Positions 1 to 7,153 of a DNA stretch of 7,703 bases are shown here, piece by piece. This DNA comes from Trueperaceae bacterium (GTDB lineage Bacteria > Deinococcota > Deinococci > Deinococcales > Trueperaceae): NCBI GenBank assembly GCA_007130355.1, contig SLSQ01000168.1, forward strand, positions 1 through 7,703, in the 5' to 3' direction. Position 1 is the stretch's first letter. Each line of letters starts with the position of its first letter. Made by a program: the position numbers and the translations under genes. The notes beneath the pieces are model-generated. The model was not told the origin of the DNA. It did not search any database and saw only the letters and a program-made list of their open reading frames with translations.

Positions 1-2122
1 CGTCGCCGGACGGCCCGCCCTCCGGGCCGAGCGTGCCGTCCTCGCGGAGCGCGGCGACGGCGGCCCGCAGGGCCCGCTCGAGGGTGCCGTGCGCCAGGCG
101 GCCGCGCAGCTGCGGCGAGAGGACGGCGTCGTGCTCCTCGATCTCGCGCAGTCCGAGGCGGGCCTCCGCGAACCAGCGGAACGGGCAGGAACCGAGGGCG
201 GCGAGGGAGGTCGCGCTGAAGCGGACGTGGCCGACGTCGACCGGCCGTCCGGTGACGCCGTCGTGGCGGTCGGGCGGCGCGGACGATTCGCGCCGTCGTT
301 CGACGCGCCAAGCGTGCAGCGCCCCCTCGAGGGTCGCCCCGGGTTCGAGGGAAGCCGGCGCCCCATCGGCGACGGCACGGCCGAGCGCGTCGCGCAGGTG
401 CTCGTCCTCCCCGATCGGGGCGCGCGCCGGCGGCACGCTCGGCGGCGCGTCGCGGAGCGCGTCGAGGAACGGACTCGGGAGGCGCGCGCCCTCCGGACCG
501 TGCGCGGGGACGCAGAGCAGCGCGGGGCCGTCGACCGCGCGCAGGGCGGCGGCGAAGGCCCCGACCTCCCGGCGGGCCGTCCGTACCGCATCGTCCAGGT
601 CGAGGCCCGCGCTGCGCAGACGCGCTCGATCGGCGAAGTCGAACACCGGGGCGTCGCGTGTCGGAGCGGGGGCGATCCCTTCGTTCAGGTCGAGGAACCA
701 GGCGCGGCGCCAGCGGCCGGCCGCCGCCGCTTCGTACGACAGCACCTCGATCGCCTCCCGCTCGTTCGGATCGGGCGCGGGGTCGGCGACGGGGGTGAGG
801 CGCAGCAGGTCGTCCAGGTCGGCGCGGAACCGGGACGGCGTCGTCTCCGCCCCGCCGTGGGCCGCGAGCTCGGGAAGCGCCTCGAGCAACGCCTCGCGGG
901 CGCTCCGGTCGTCGGGCGACGCCTCGTCCGGGTCGTGCAGGAGCGCCTCGAGCGCGGTTCGAAAGCGGGCCACGGTCGCGTCCGCCGGCGCGCGTCGCGG
1001 CCAGGACCAGGCGCCGCAGCGCGCATCGAAGCGGGTCCAGGTGGCGACCCCTTCCGGCCTTCGGGTACGCACCGCCGCCCAGACGTCGGGCGCGAGCGGT
1101 CGGGCGCAGCGGTGGCGGAGGGTGCGCACCGTGGTCTCGTACGGAGCGTCACGGGCGATCGCGTCGGCGAGCGTGCGCGCCAGTCCGCCGACGGGAGCGT
1201 CGGCCAGCGTCCGGTCGACCCGCGGCCTGAGCGGCAGGCCGGTCTCCCAGGCGAGCGCCTCGACGGCGCCCAGGATCCGCTCCGGATCGCGCACGATCCA
1301 GGCGAGGTCGCGAGCGGGCGTCCCGTCGGCGAGCGCCCGGCTCGTGTCCTCCGCGACGTGGCGAAGCTGCTCGTCGCGCGACGGGAACCGGAGCGCCGTC
1401 GGTGCGGGCGTCCGCTCGGCGCGATCGCGGCGGAGCAGCCGGCGGGCCCACCGTTCGCCGCTGCGGCGGAGGGGCGCGTCGTCGGTCCGCAGCGTCCAGC
1501 CCGCGGCCTCGAGGGCGCGAGCCGCCTCCTCGGCCTCGGGCGGTACGACGGCGACGCTTCCCGGTGCGGCGGCGGCGTCGAGCCAGCGCACGAAGCCGAG
1601 GTCCCAGCGTCCGACGCCGACCACCGCCCACGGCCGCTCGCGCCGGTGGGTCCCGGCATCCACCGCCGCCCGGAACGCTTCGACCGGATCGACGGCGTCG
1701 TCCTCCTGCAGCAGGGTGCGGTAGCGCTCCGCGACCTGCAGGGCGCGGAGCGTGGCGGCGGAGAGGTCGCTGGGAGCGACGTCCGGCCGGGCCCCGCTGC
1801 GGAGCGCCTCCCGCACGGGCGCGGCCAAGGTGCGGCGCCAGGCGGGCAGGTCGGCGTCGCCCACCACCTCCCGGACGGCGTCGCCCAAGGCGCGCCAACG
1901 GGCGTACGGTTCGGCCGGCGCCCGTCCGTGACGGCGCAGGTCGCGATTCGCCTCGCCGGCCGGGGTGGCGTGCGCGCGCCCGAGCACGGCGGCCAGGCGC
2001 CCGTCCGGCGTCAGCAGGCGCGCGCCCTTGGGCACCGTCGCGGCTCTGGGAAAGCGTTCGGACAGGAGTACGGTGCGACCGCCGGCGGACGCGGTAGAAG
2101 GGGCGCGAGCTTCGGGGGACAT
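1..2122 (-). CDS. AddB/RexB-like RecB-family nuclease, N-terminal 707 residues (partial, C-terminus off the left edge)
   Basis: An uninterrupted minus-strand frame runs from an ATG at 2122 to the window edge with strong G/C third-position bias. The product resembles the AddB-like proteins that pair with a UvrD-type helicase for double-strand break end processing. Near the N-terminus, ARLLTPDGRLAAVL (about residues 34-47) matches the 'TPNRRLA' segment typical of this group, and no Walker A GxGKT/S motif is visible, so the helicase-like part is probably inactive. Around residues 455-495, EVLSYEAAAAGRWRRAWFL followed by DLNEGIAPAP matches the conserved 'Gl.eg..P' block. The nuclease domain begins at FSATSLAALGSCPFRWF with C646, the expected first ligand of the AddB iron-sulfur cluster, then GRLAH with H678 as the first nuclease motif. 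The catalytic D/ExK and the remaining cysteines would lie off-window. In-frame GTG codons at 2128 and 2140 are alternative starts. Family is fairly sure; AddB versus another RecB-like nuclease is not settled. Confidence 0.8.
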   Translation of the reverse strand, partial: MSPEARAPSTASAGGRTVLLSERFPRAATVPKGARLLTPDGRLAAVLGRAHATPAGEANRDLRRHGRAPAEPYARWRALGDAVREVVGDADLPAWRRTLAAPVREALRSGARPDVAPSDLSAATLRALQVAERYRTLLQEDDAVDPVEAFRAAVDAGTHRRERPWAVVGVGRWDLGFVRWLDAAAAPGSVAVVPPEAEEAARALEAAGWTLRTDDAPLRRSGERWARRLLRRDRAERTPAPTALRFPSRDEQLRHVAEDTSRALADGTPARDLAWIVRDPERILGAVEALAWETGLPLRPRVDRTLADAPVGGLARTLADAIARDAPYETTVRTLRHRCARPLAPDVWAAVRTRRPEGVATWTRFDARCGAWSWPRRAPADATVARFRTALEALLHDPDEASPDDRSAREALLEALPELAAHGGAETTPSRFRADLDDLLRLTPVADPAPDPNEREAIEVLSYEAAAAGRWRRAWFLDLNEGIAPAPTRDAPVFDFADRARLRSAGLDLDDAVRTARREVGAFAAALRAVDGPALLCVPAHGPEGARLPSPFLDALRDAPPSVPPARAPIGEDEHLRDALGRAVADGAPASLEPGATLEGALHAWRVERRRESSAPPDRHDGVTGRPVDVGHVRFSATSLAALGSCPFRWFAEARLGLREIEEHDAVLSPQLRGRLAHGTLERALRAAVAALREDGTLGPEGGPSGD

Positions 2123-2210
2123 CGCCACGACGCCGACCACCCTACCGCCGTCCGCGAGGTTCGCCGCGGTGCCGACCGTGCGACGCGCCGAGCGGCGATA
2201 CCGTGCCGGC
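2123..2210. promoter_or_regulatory. Divergent intergenic promoter region with two TANNNT boxes
   Basis: This 88-base spacer separates the divergent nuclease and phosphoesterase genes, so it should hold promoters for both. A plus-strand TACCGT (2199-2204) lies 6 bases before the phosphoesterase ATG. A minus-strand TAGGGT (2139-2144) lies 16 bases before the nuclease ATG and 10 before its alternative GTG at 2128. Neither gene has a convincing Shine-Dalgarno sequence. A -10 box this close to a start codon fits leaderless transcription, but no good -35 hexamer is visible for either, and short TANNNT matches arise easily by chance. Confidence 0.35.
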
Positions 2211-3473
2211 ATGACGCCGACCGTCCTGATCATGATCGACGGGCTCGGCGCCGACGCCTTCGCGCGGCACCGGGCCCACCTCCCCCACCTGTACGCCCTC
2301 GCCGACGGCGGTCTTCGGGTCGACGCGCTCGGCGCCCACGTGCCCGGCACCTCCCTGCCCGGTCGCGTCGGGATCGTCACCGGCACCGAGCCCGATCGCC
2401 ACGGCGTCTACGGAAACTTCGTCCTGGACGGCGACGCGTTCCGGTATGCGAACCCGGACGACGTGGCCGTGCCCACCCTGCCCGCGCGCGCCTCGGCCGC
2501 CGGCCGCGACGTGGCGGTGCTCGGGTTCGGCATGGTCCGGCCGGAGGACGCCCGCACCTTCCGGGGCGCCTGGTGGGTGGGCGAGATGCTGCAGCGGGCG
2601 CGCGACCTGGAGCCGATCCCCGCCGACGAGGGCTGGCTGCGCACGAACGAACCGCGGGACGTCGACGGTCGGCTCGCCCGGGCGGTCGCGGACGGACTGC
2701 CCACCGAGGTGCCGGACGCGTACGCGGGCGACCGGCTGCACTACCTCCTGGCGGAGGTCGAGGGCGACCGCACCATGATGCGTCTCGCCGCCGCCGTGGC
2801 CAGCCAGGATCCCCCGCCCGACCTCACGATCGTCGAGATCCTGACGCCCGATTCGGTGCAGCACGCCGCCGGACCGGACGACCCGTTCTCGCTCTGGTCG
2901 CTGGCGTACGCCGACGGCCTGGTCGGGACCCTCGTGCACGAACTCGAGGCGGCGGGGCGCCGCGACGCGGTCGATCTGTTCGTCACCAGCGATCACGGTC
3001 ACGGCGCGGTGACGACCGCGTTCCGCCCGGAGCGGCTGCTGCCGGGAACGTCGGTCGCGACGGAGGGGGCGGTGCTGCACGCCCTGGTGCCCGACCGTGC
3101 GGCGCGCGCCGCGGCGGCCGATCGGCTCGCCGAGCACGGGATCGCACCGTTGGCGCCCGACCACCTCCCGCCCGTGGTGCGCGACCGGGTCGCCGCCTTC
3201 GTGGCACCGGACGGAGCGTCGTTCGAGCGGGCGGTCGCGCCGGAGGAGCCGGCCGACCGGCTCTCCGCTCCGGCGCGGGTCCGTTCGACGCACGGCTTCC
3301 GACCCGGCGCGCCCGGCGATCTGCGGTTCCTGGTGGCCTCCGGCCCGAGCGTGCCGTCGGGTCGGCTCGCCACGGCGCCGGCGTCGGCGGTCGAGGCGAC
3401 GGTCGCCCACCGCCTCGGCCTGGAGCCGTTCGGCGGCGGTCCGGACCTGATCGCGGAGGCCGGCGGGGCCTGA
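2211..3473 (+). CDS. Type I phosphodiesterase/nucleotide pyrophosphatase-family protein (alkaline phosphatase superfamily)
   Basis: A 420-residue protein with the full metal-site pattern of the superfamily. IMIDGLG gives metal ligand D10. PGTSLPGRVGIVTG gives nucleophile candidate S48 (T47 adjacent), followed by EPDRHGVYGN, the 'YP..HGI..N' block. TPDSVQH gives D214 and H218, VTSDHGHG gives D261 and H262, and STHGF gives H361. Such enzymes use two metal ions, usually zinc, to hydrolyse phosphodiesters, pyrophosphates or phosphomonoesters. No signal peptide or membrane segment is seen, so it is likely cytoplasmic; the substrate cannot be read from sequence. The usual PNH after the nucleophile is PGR here. 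The frame is open upstream to 1965, but the ATG at 2211 begins the core beta strand directly, as homologues do, and a longer start would run through the divergent gene. No terminator follows, so transcription may continue into the binding-protein gene. Confidence 0.87.
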   Translation: MTPTVLIMIDGLGADAFARHRAHLPHLYALADGGLRVDALGAHVPGTSLPGRVGIVTGTEPDRHGVYGNFVLDGDAFRYANPDDVAVPTLPARASAAGRDVAVLGFGMVRPEDARTFRGAWWVGEMLQRARDLEPIPADEGWLRTNEPRDVDGRLARAVADGLPTEVPDAYAGDRLHYLLAEVEGDRTMMRLAAAVASQDPPPDLTIVEILTPDSVQHAAGPDDPFSLWSLAYADGLVGTLVHELEAAGRRDAVDLFVTSDHGHGAVTTAFRPERLLPGTSVATEGAVLHALVPDRAARAAAADRLAEHGIAPLAPDHLPPVVRDRVAAFVAPDGASFERAVAPEEPADRLSAPARVRSTHGFRPGAPGDLRFLVASGPSVPSGRLATAPASAVEATVAHRLGLEPFGGGPDLIAEAGGA

Positions 3474-3487
3474 ACGGAGCGGTCCGA

Positions 3488-3510
3488 GCGTCGTGCTACA
3501 CTCGGGCGTC
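3488..3510 (+). promoter_or_regulatory. Extended -10 promoter for the binding-protein gene
   Basis: TGCTACACT (3494-3502) is a good extended -10 element, with TACACT at 3497-3502. A start near 3509 would give a 5' leader of about 145 bases. No clear -35 hexamer sits at 16-18 bases upstream, which the TGn extension could compensate. It lies just after the phosphoesterase stop codon, so the binding protein can be transcribed independently. Confidence 0.5.
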
Positions 3511-3576
3511 CGAGCCCGCCCGCGACGCCCCGCGCGCCGCACGAACAGGTCCGTGGTCGTCCGCCGGCGGCGCTTC

Positions 3577-3603
3577 GCGTCCACGAGAACGGGTCGTGGA
3601 CGC
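3577..3603 (+). promoter_or_regulatory. Perfect 10-bp stem-loop in the 5' leader of the binding-protein gene
   Basis: GCGTCCACGA (3577-3586) is perfectly complementary to TCGTGGACGC (3594-3603) around the 7-base loop GAACGGG. It is not an intrinsic terminator because no T-run follows. It lies in the predicted transcribed leader about 50 bases before the start codon, so it could be an RNA regulatory or stability element. As DNA it could instead be an inverted-repeat operator. The function is unknown. Confidence 0.5.
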
Positions 3604-3639
3604 TCGGAACCGAACCGTACGTTTCGTACCCGTGTACCG

Positions 3640-3645
3640 AAGGAG
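3640..3645 (+). promoter_or_regulatory. Ribosome binding site that decides the binding-protein start
   Basis: AAGGAG ends 9 bases before the ATG at 3655. The earlier in-frame ATG at 3646 directly abuts this sequence and could not use it. The ATG at 3655 also places a lysine- and arginine-bearing signal peptide exactly at the N-terminus. Confidence 0.8.
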
Positions 3646-3654
3646 ATGCACCGA

Positions 3655-5175
3655 ATGAAGACGCGCATCCTGACCCTGCTGGGCCTCGCGCTGATGGCGG
3701 CCCTACCGCTCGCCTTCGCGCAGGAGGGCGGCACCCTCCGCGTGGCGCTGTCCAGCGACCCGACGTCGTTGTTCATGCCCCGCACCGCCGACCGCACCGC
3801 CTCGAACGCCTCCTGGCCGCTCTACGACGGCCTCGTCTGGATCGACGACGACGGCGAGGTCGCCCCGATGCTGGCGACCGACTGGACCGTCTCCGACGAC
3901 GGCACCGAGTACGTGTTCACCCTCCGCGAGGGCGTGACCTTCCACGACGGCCAGCCGTTCACCTCCGCCGACGTGGTCGCCACCTGGGAGACCGGGATGG
4001 ACGACTCGAACGACTACGCCCAACGCTTCACCATGGCCGACTCGGTCGAGGCGATCGATGATCACACCGTGCGGATCACCACCCCCGAACCGAACGCGGT
4101 GTTCCTGACCACGCTCGCCAACGACTGGGCGATCGTGCCGCACGAGTACATCAACGCGGTCGGCCTCGACGCGTTCGCGCGGAACCCGGTCGGTACCGGC
4201 CCGTTCCGGTACGTGTCGCGTACCGCGGGCGACCGGATCGTCTACGAGCGCAACGACGACTACTGGCAGGAGGGCTTGCCGTACCTCGACGGCGTCGAGT
4301 TCCGCGTGATCCCCGACCCGTCGACCCGCATGGCGGCGATCCAGACCGGTTCGATCGACATCGCCAACCGGCTGACCGCCGAGCAGGTCGAGGTGCTCGA
4401 GGGGGCGCCCGGCGTCGACCTCGTCTCGTACCTCAACGACCGCGTCTACTACGTGGCGTTCAAGAACATCGGTTCGGGCGTAGGCACCCCGCTCGAGGAC
4501 GCCCGCGTGCGCCAGGCGCTCAACTACGGCCTCGACCGCTTCGGCATCAACCAGGCGATCTTCAGCGGCCAGGCGAACGCCGCGCCCGGCTTCGTCGTCG
4601 AGGGCAACCTCGGCTACGACGAGGAGATGATGCAGCCGTTCCCGTACGATCCGGAACGCGCCCGCGAGCTGCTGGCCGAGGCCGGCTACGAGGACGGATT
4701 CGAGATCGTGATGGGCTGCCCCGCCGACGGCTACATCAACATCAACGAGGTCTGCCAGGCGATCTCGAGCAGCCTCGCCGGCATCGGCGTGGACGTCGAC
4801 GTCGACTTCCAGACCACGGGCACCTTCTGGAGCGAGGCCCGCTACGCCGTCACCGGCCCGATGTACGTCGACAGCTGGTCGTCCGAGATGGGCGAGGCCC
4901 TGCCGCGGCTCGAGGGCGCGCTGGTTCCCGGGAACTACTACAACACCTGGGAGGACGAGCGCATCGCCGACCTGATCGAGCGCATCCAGCAGGAGGTCGA
5001 CCGTGACGCCCGCGCCGAGCTTTACCAGGAGATGCACCGCCTGATGGTCGAGGACCCGCCGTTCATCTACCTCTACCAGCCGGTCATCTTCGAGGCGACC
5101 GCCGACAACGTCGTCGGCTACCTGCCGCGTCCCGCCGAGGACTACTACCTGCACTCCGTGCGGTTCGCCGACTGA
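3655..5175 (+). CDS. ABC transporter substrate-binding protein, family 5 (peptide/nickel/oligopeptide type)
   Basis: A 506-residue secreted solute-binding protein that would capture its ligand and present it to the permeases encoded downstream. Residues 1-22 form a Sec signal peptide (MKTR, a hydrophobic core, then AFA|Q cleavage after A22). There is no lipobox cysteine, so the mature protein is not a lipoprotein. The mature part has SBP_bac_5 hallmarks: LYDGLVWIDDDGEVAPMLA with DWTVSDDGTEYVFTLREGV and TFHDGQPFTSADV; GTGPFRYV; NDDYWQEGLPYLDGVEF; DARVRQALNYGLDR; and PYDPERARELLAEAGYEDGF. The only cysteines I see, C355 and C367 (GCPADGYININEVCQA), match a paired-cysteine segment found in many family members and probably form a disulfide. 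Length is normal for the family. Ligand specificity cannot be assigned; peptides are the default, but the family also binds nickel, heme, glutathione and sugars. It has its own promoter and leader and is followed by a terminator. Confidence 0.93.
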   Translation: MKTRILTLLGLALMAALPLAFAQEGGTLRVALSSDPTSLFMPRTADRTASNASWPLYDGLVWIDDDGEVAPMLATDWTVSDDGTEYVFTLREGVTFHDGQPFTSADVVATWETGMDDSNDYAQRFTMADSVEAIDDHTVRITTPEPNAVFLTTLANDWAIVPHEYINAVGLDAFARNPVGTGPFRYVSRTAGDRIVYERNDDYWQEGLPYLDGVEFRVIPDPSTRMAAIQTGSIDIANRLTAEQVEVLEGAPGVDLVSYLNDRVYYVAFKNIGSGVGTPLEDARVRQALNYGLDRFGINQAIFSGQANAAPGFVVEGNLGYDEEMMQPFPYDPERARELLAEAGYEDGFEIVMGCPADGYININEVCQAISSSLAGIGVDVDVDFQTTGTFWSEARYAVTGPMYVDSWSSEMGEALPRLEGALVPGNYYNTWEDERIADLIERIQQEVDRDARAELYQEMHRLMVEDPPFIYLYQPVIFEATADNVVGYLPRPAEDYYLHSVRFAD

Positions 5176-5185
5176 GTCGGCCCTT

Positions 5186-5222
5186 CGGGTCCGGGCCCCA
5201 GCGCCCGGACCCGCTTCTTTTT
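5186..5222 (+). terminator. Strong intrinsic terminator between binding-protein and permease genes
   Basis: CGGGTCCGGGC (5186-5196) pairs perfectly with GCCCGGACCCG (5203-5213), an 11-bp GC-rich stem around the loop CCCAGC. It is followed by CTTCTTTTT (5214-5222). It starts 10 bases after the binding-protein stop codon. Partial read-through, or a separate promoter downstream, is needed to express the permeases. Confidence 0.9.
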
Positions 5223-5311
5223 CGGATCCCTATTCCGCACGTCTTCGCCCCACCGCCCTTCGCCCCTCGTACGCGTTCCGATCGGAACGGGAGACGGACG
5301 GTCCGCAGCGC
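5223..5311 (+). promoter_or_regulatory. Control region before the permease genes
   Basis: This region follows the terminator. Its first part is pyrimidine-rich and carries a 9-base direct repeat CTTCGCCCC (5243-5251 and 5258-5266, 15-base period). The 16-bp palindrome CGTTCCGATCGGAACG lies at 5274-5289. GGGAG at 5289-5293 is the only Shine-Dalgarno-like sequence and lies 18 bases from the ATG, too far unless the small palindrome CGGACGGTCCG (5295-5305) folds. No convincing promoter hexamers were identified. Confidence 0.4.
5274..5289. repeat. Perfect 16-bp palindrome, candidate operator
   Basis: CGTTCCGATCGGAACG is identical to its own reverse complement and ends 22 bases before the first permease start codon. 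Its size and symmetry suit a dimeric repressor site. As RNA it would form a 6-bp stem with a GATC loop. No regulator gene is present in the window to link to it. Confidence 0.45.
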
Positions 5312-6225
5312 ATGATCGGTTACGTCGTCAAGCGCGTCCTGGAGTCGGTGGCCCTGCTCCTCGGCGTCCTCATCCTGGTCTTCTTCATGGTGCGCCTCAC
5401 CGGCAATCCGGTCGCCCTGATGCTGCCGCAGGACGCCACCCTCGAGCAGCGGGACGCCTTCGCGGCCGCCATGGGCCTCGACCGTCCGGTCCCGGTGCAG
5501 TTCGCCGAGTACATGTGGGGCGCCGTCCAGGGCGACCTGGGCGATTCGCTCCGGCGCCGGCAGCCGAACCTGGAGATCATCGTCGAGCGCCTGCCCGCCA
5601 CGGTCGAGCTGGCGGGCGCGGCCCTGCTGTTCGCGATGGTCGTGGCGATCCCGATCGGACTGGCCGGCGGCATGCGGCCGGGCAGTTGGATCGACTCCGT
5701 CGCCCGGGGGATCGGTCTGGCCGGCCAGACGATCCCGAACTTCTGGCTCGGCATGCTGCTGATCGTGTTCTTCGCGGTCGAACTCCGCTGGCTGCCCGCC
5801 TTCGGGCGGGACGGGTTCTCGTCGATCGTGCTGCCCGCGATCGCGCTCGGCTTCGCCGGCATGGGGCAGTTGGCGCGCCTCACGCGCTCGGCGGTGCTCG
5901 AGGTGCGTAAGAGCGACTACCTGCGCACCGCGCTCGCGAAGGGCGTGCCGGCGCGCACCGTGTCCCTGAAGCACGTGCTCCCGAACGTCGCGATCCCGAT
6001 CGTGAGCGTGATCGGCATCCAGTTCACCTATCTGCTCGGCGGTTCGGTCTACATCGAGGTCGTGTTCGCCTGGCCCGGCCTCGGCACCCTGCTCGAGACC
6101 GCCATCCGCGACACCGACTTCCCCCTGGTGCAGGCGATCACCGTGTTCATCTCGATGTTCGCGATCGTGATCCACCTCGCCACCGACCTCGCCTACGGCG
6201 CCATCGACCCGCGCCTGAGGATCTC

Positions 6226-6229
<4 letters not shown>
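5312..6229 (+). CDS. ABC transporter permease, DppB/OppB type
   Basis: A 305-residue inner-membrane permease, normal length for the DppB family (BPD_transp_1 fold). The start MIGYVVKRVLESVALLLGVL is typical, with a positive residue pair before TM1 (about 9-29). Further hydrophobic segments lie near residues 95-119, 141-160, 169-190, 226-252 and 272-296. FMVRLTGNPV and the later AMGLDRPVPVQFAEYM block are classic for this family. The cytoplasmic EAA loop that docks the ATPase is about residues 206-225 (TALAKGVPARTVSLKHVLPN). It would form a heterodimeric channel with the next gene's product, whose start overlaps its stop by 4 bases. The ribosome binding site is weak, but the ATG at 5312 fits family N-termini and lies in the expected position after the control region. 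The substrate should match that of the upstream binding protein. Confidence 0.93.
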
Positions 6230-7152
<923 letters not shown>

Positions 7153-7153
7153 G

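Noticed and set aside
33..1724. A 563-codon plus-strand open frame
   Set aside because: Low-complexity Arg/Ser/Ala product, antisense to the nuclease gene, with no family features.
1965..2210. N-terminal extension of the phosphoesterase by 82 codons
   Set aside because: It would overlap the divergent nuclease gene and precede a canonical beta-strand start at 2211 with low-complexity sequence.
3577..3603. The leader hairpin as a terminator for the phosphoesterase gene
   Set aside because: No T-run follows the stem, and it lies downstream of the next gene's likely promoter.
3493..3654. N-terminal extension of the binding protein by 54 codons
   Set aside because: It would bury the signal peptide, begins upstream of the predicted -10 box, and ignores the good ribosome binding site for 3655.
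89..3658. A 1189-codon plus-strand open frame overlapping three genes
   Set aside because: Arginine/glycine/alanine-rich product with no recognisable domain, antisense to the nuclease and out of frame with the phosphoesterase. It is a by-product of high GC content and scarce stop codons.
2142..3797. A 551-codon minus-strand open frame
   Set aside because: Antisense to the phosphoesterase, whose active-site motifs are intact in the plus frame. The product is rich in Arg, Gly and Val with no domain.
3703..5154. A 483-codon minus-strand open frame opposite the binding-protein gene
   Set aside because: Mirror-frame artefact of codon bias (Val/Asp/His/Arg-rich). The plus-strand product has a signal peptide and family 5 motifs.
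5084..6175. A 363-codon minus-strand open frame opposite the permease
   Set aside because: Asp/His/Arg/Gln-rich antisense frame with no motifs. The plus strand encodes a clear DppB-type permease.
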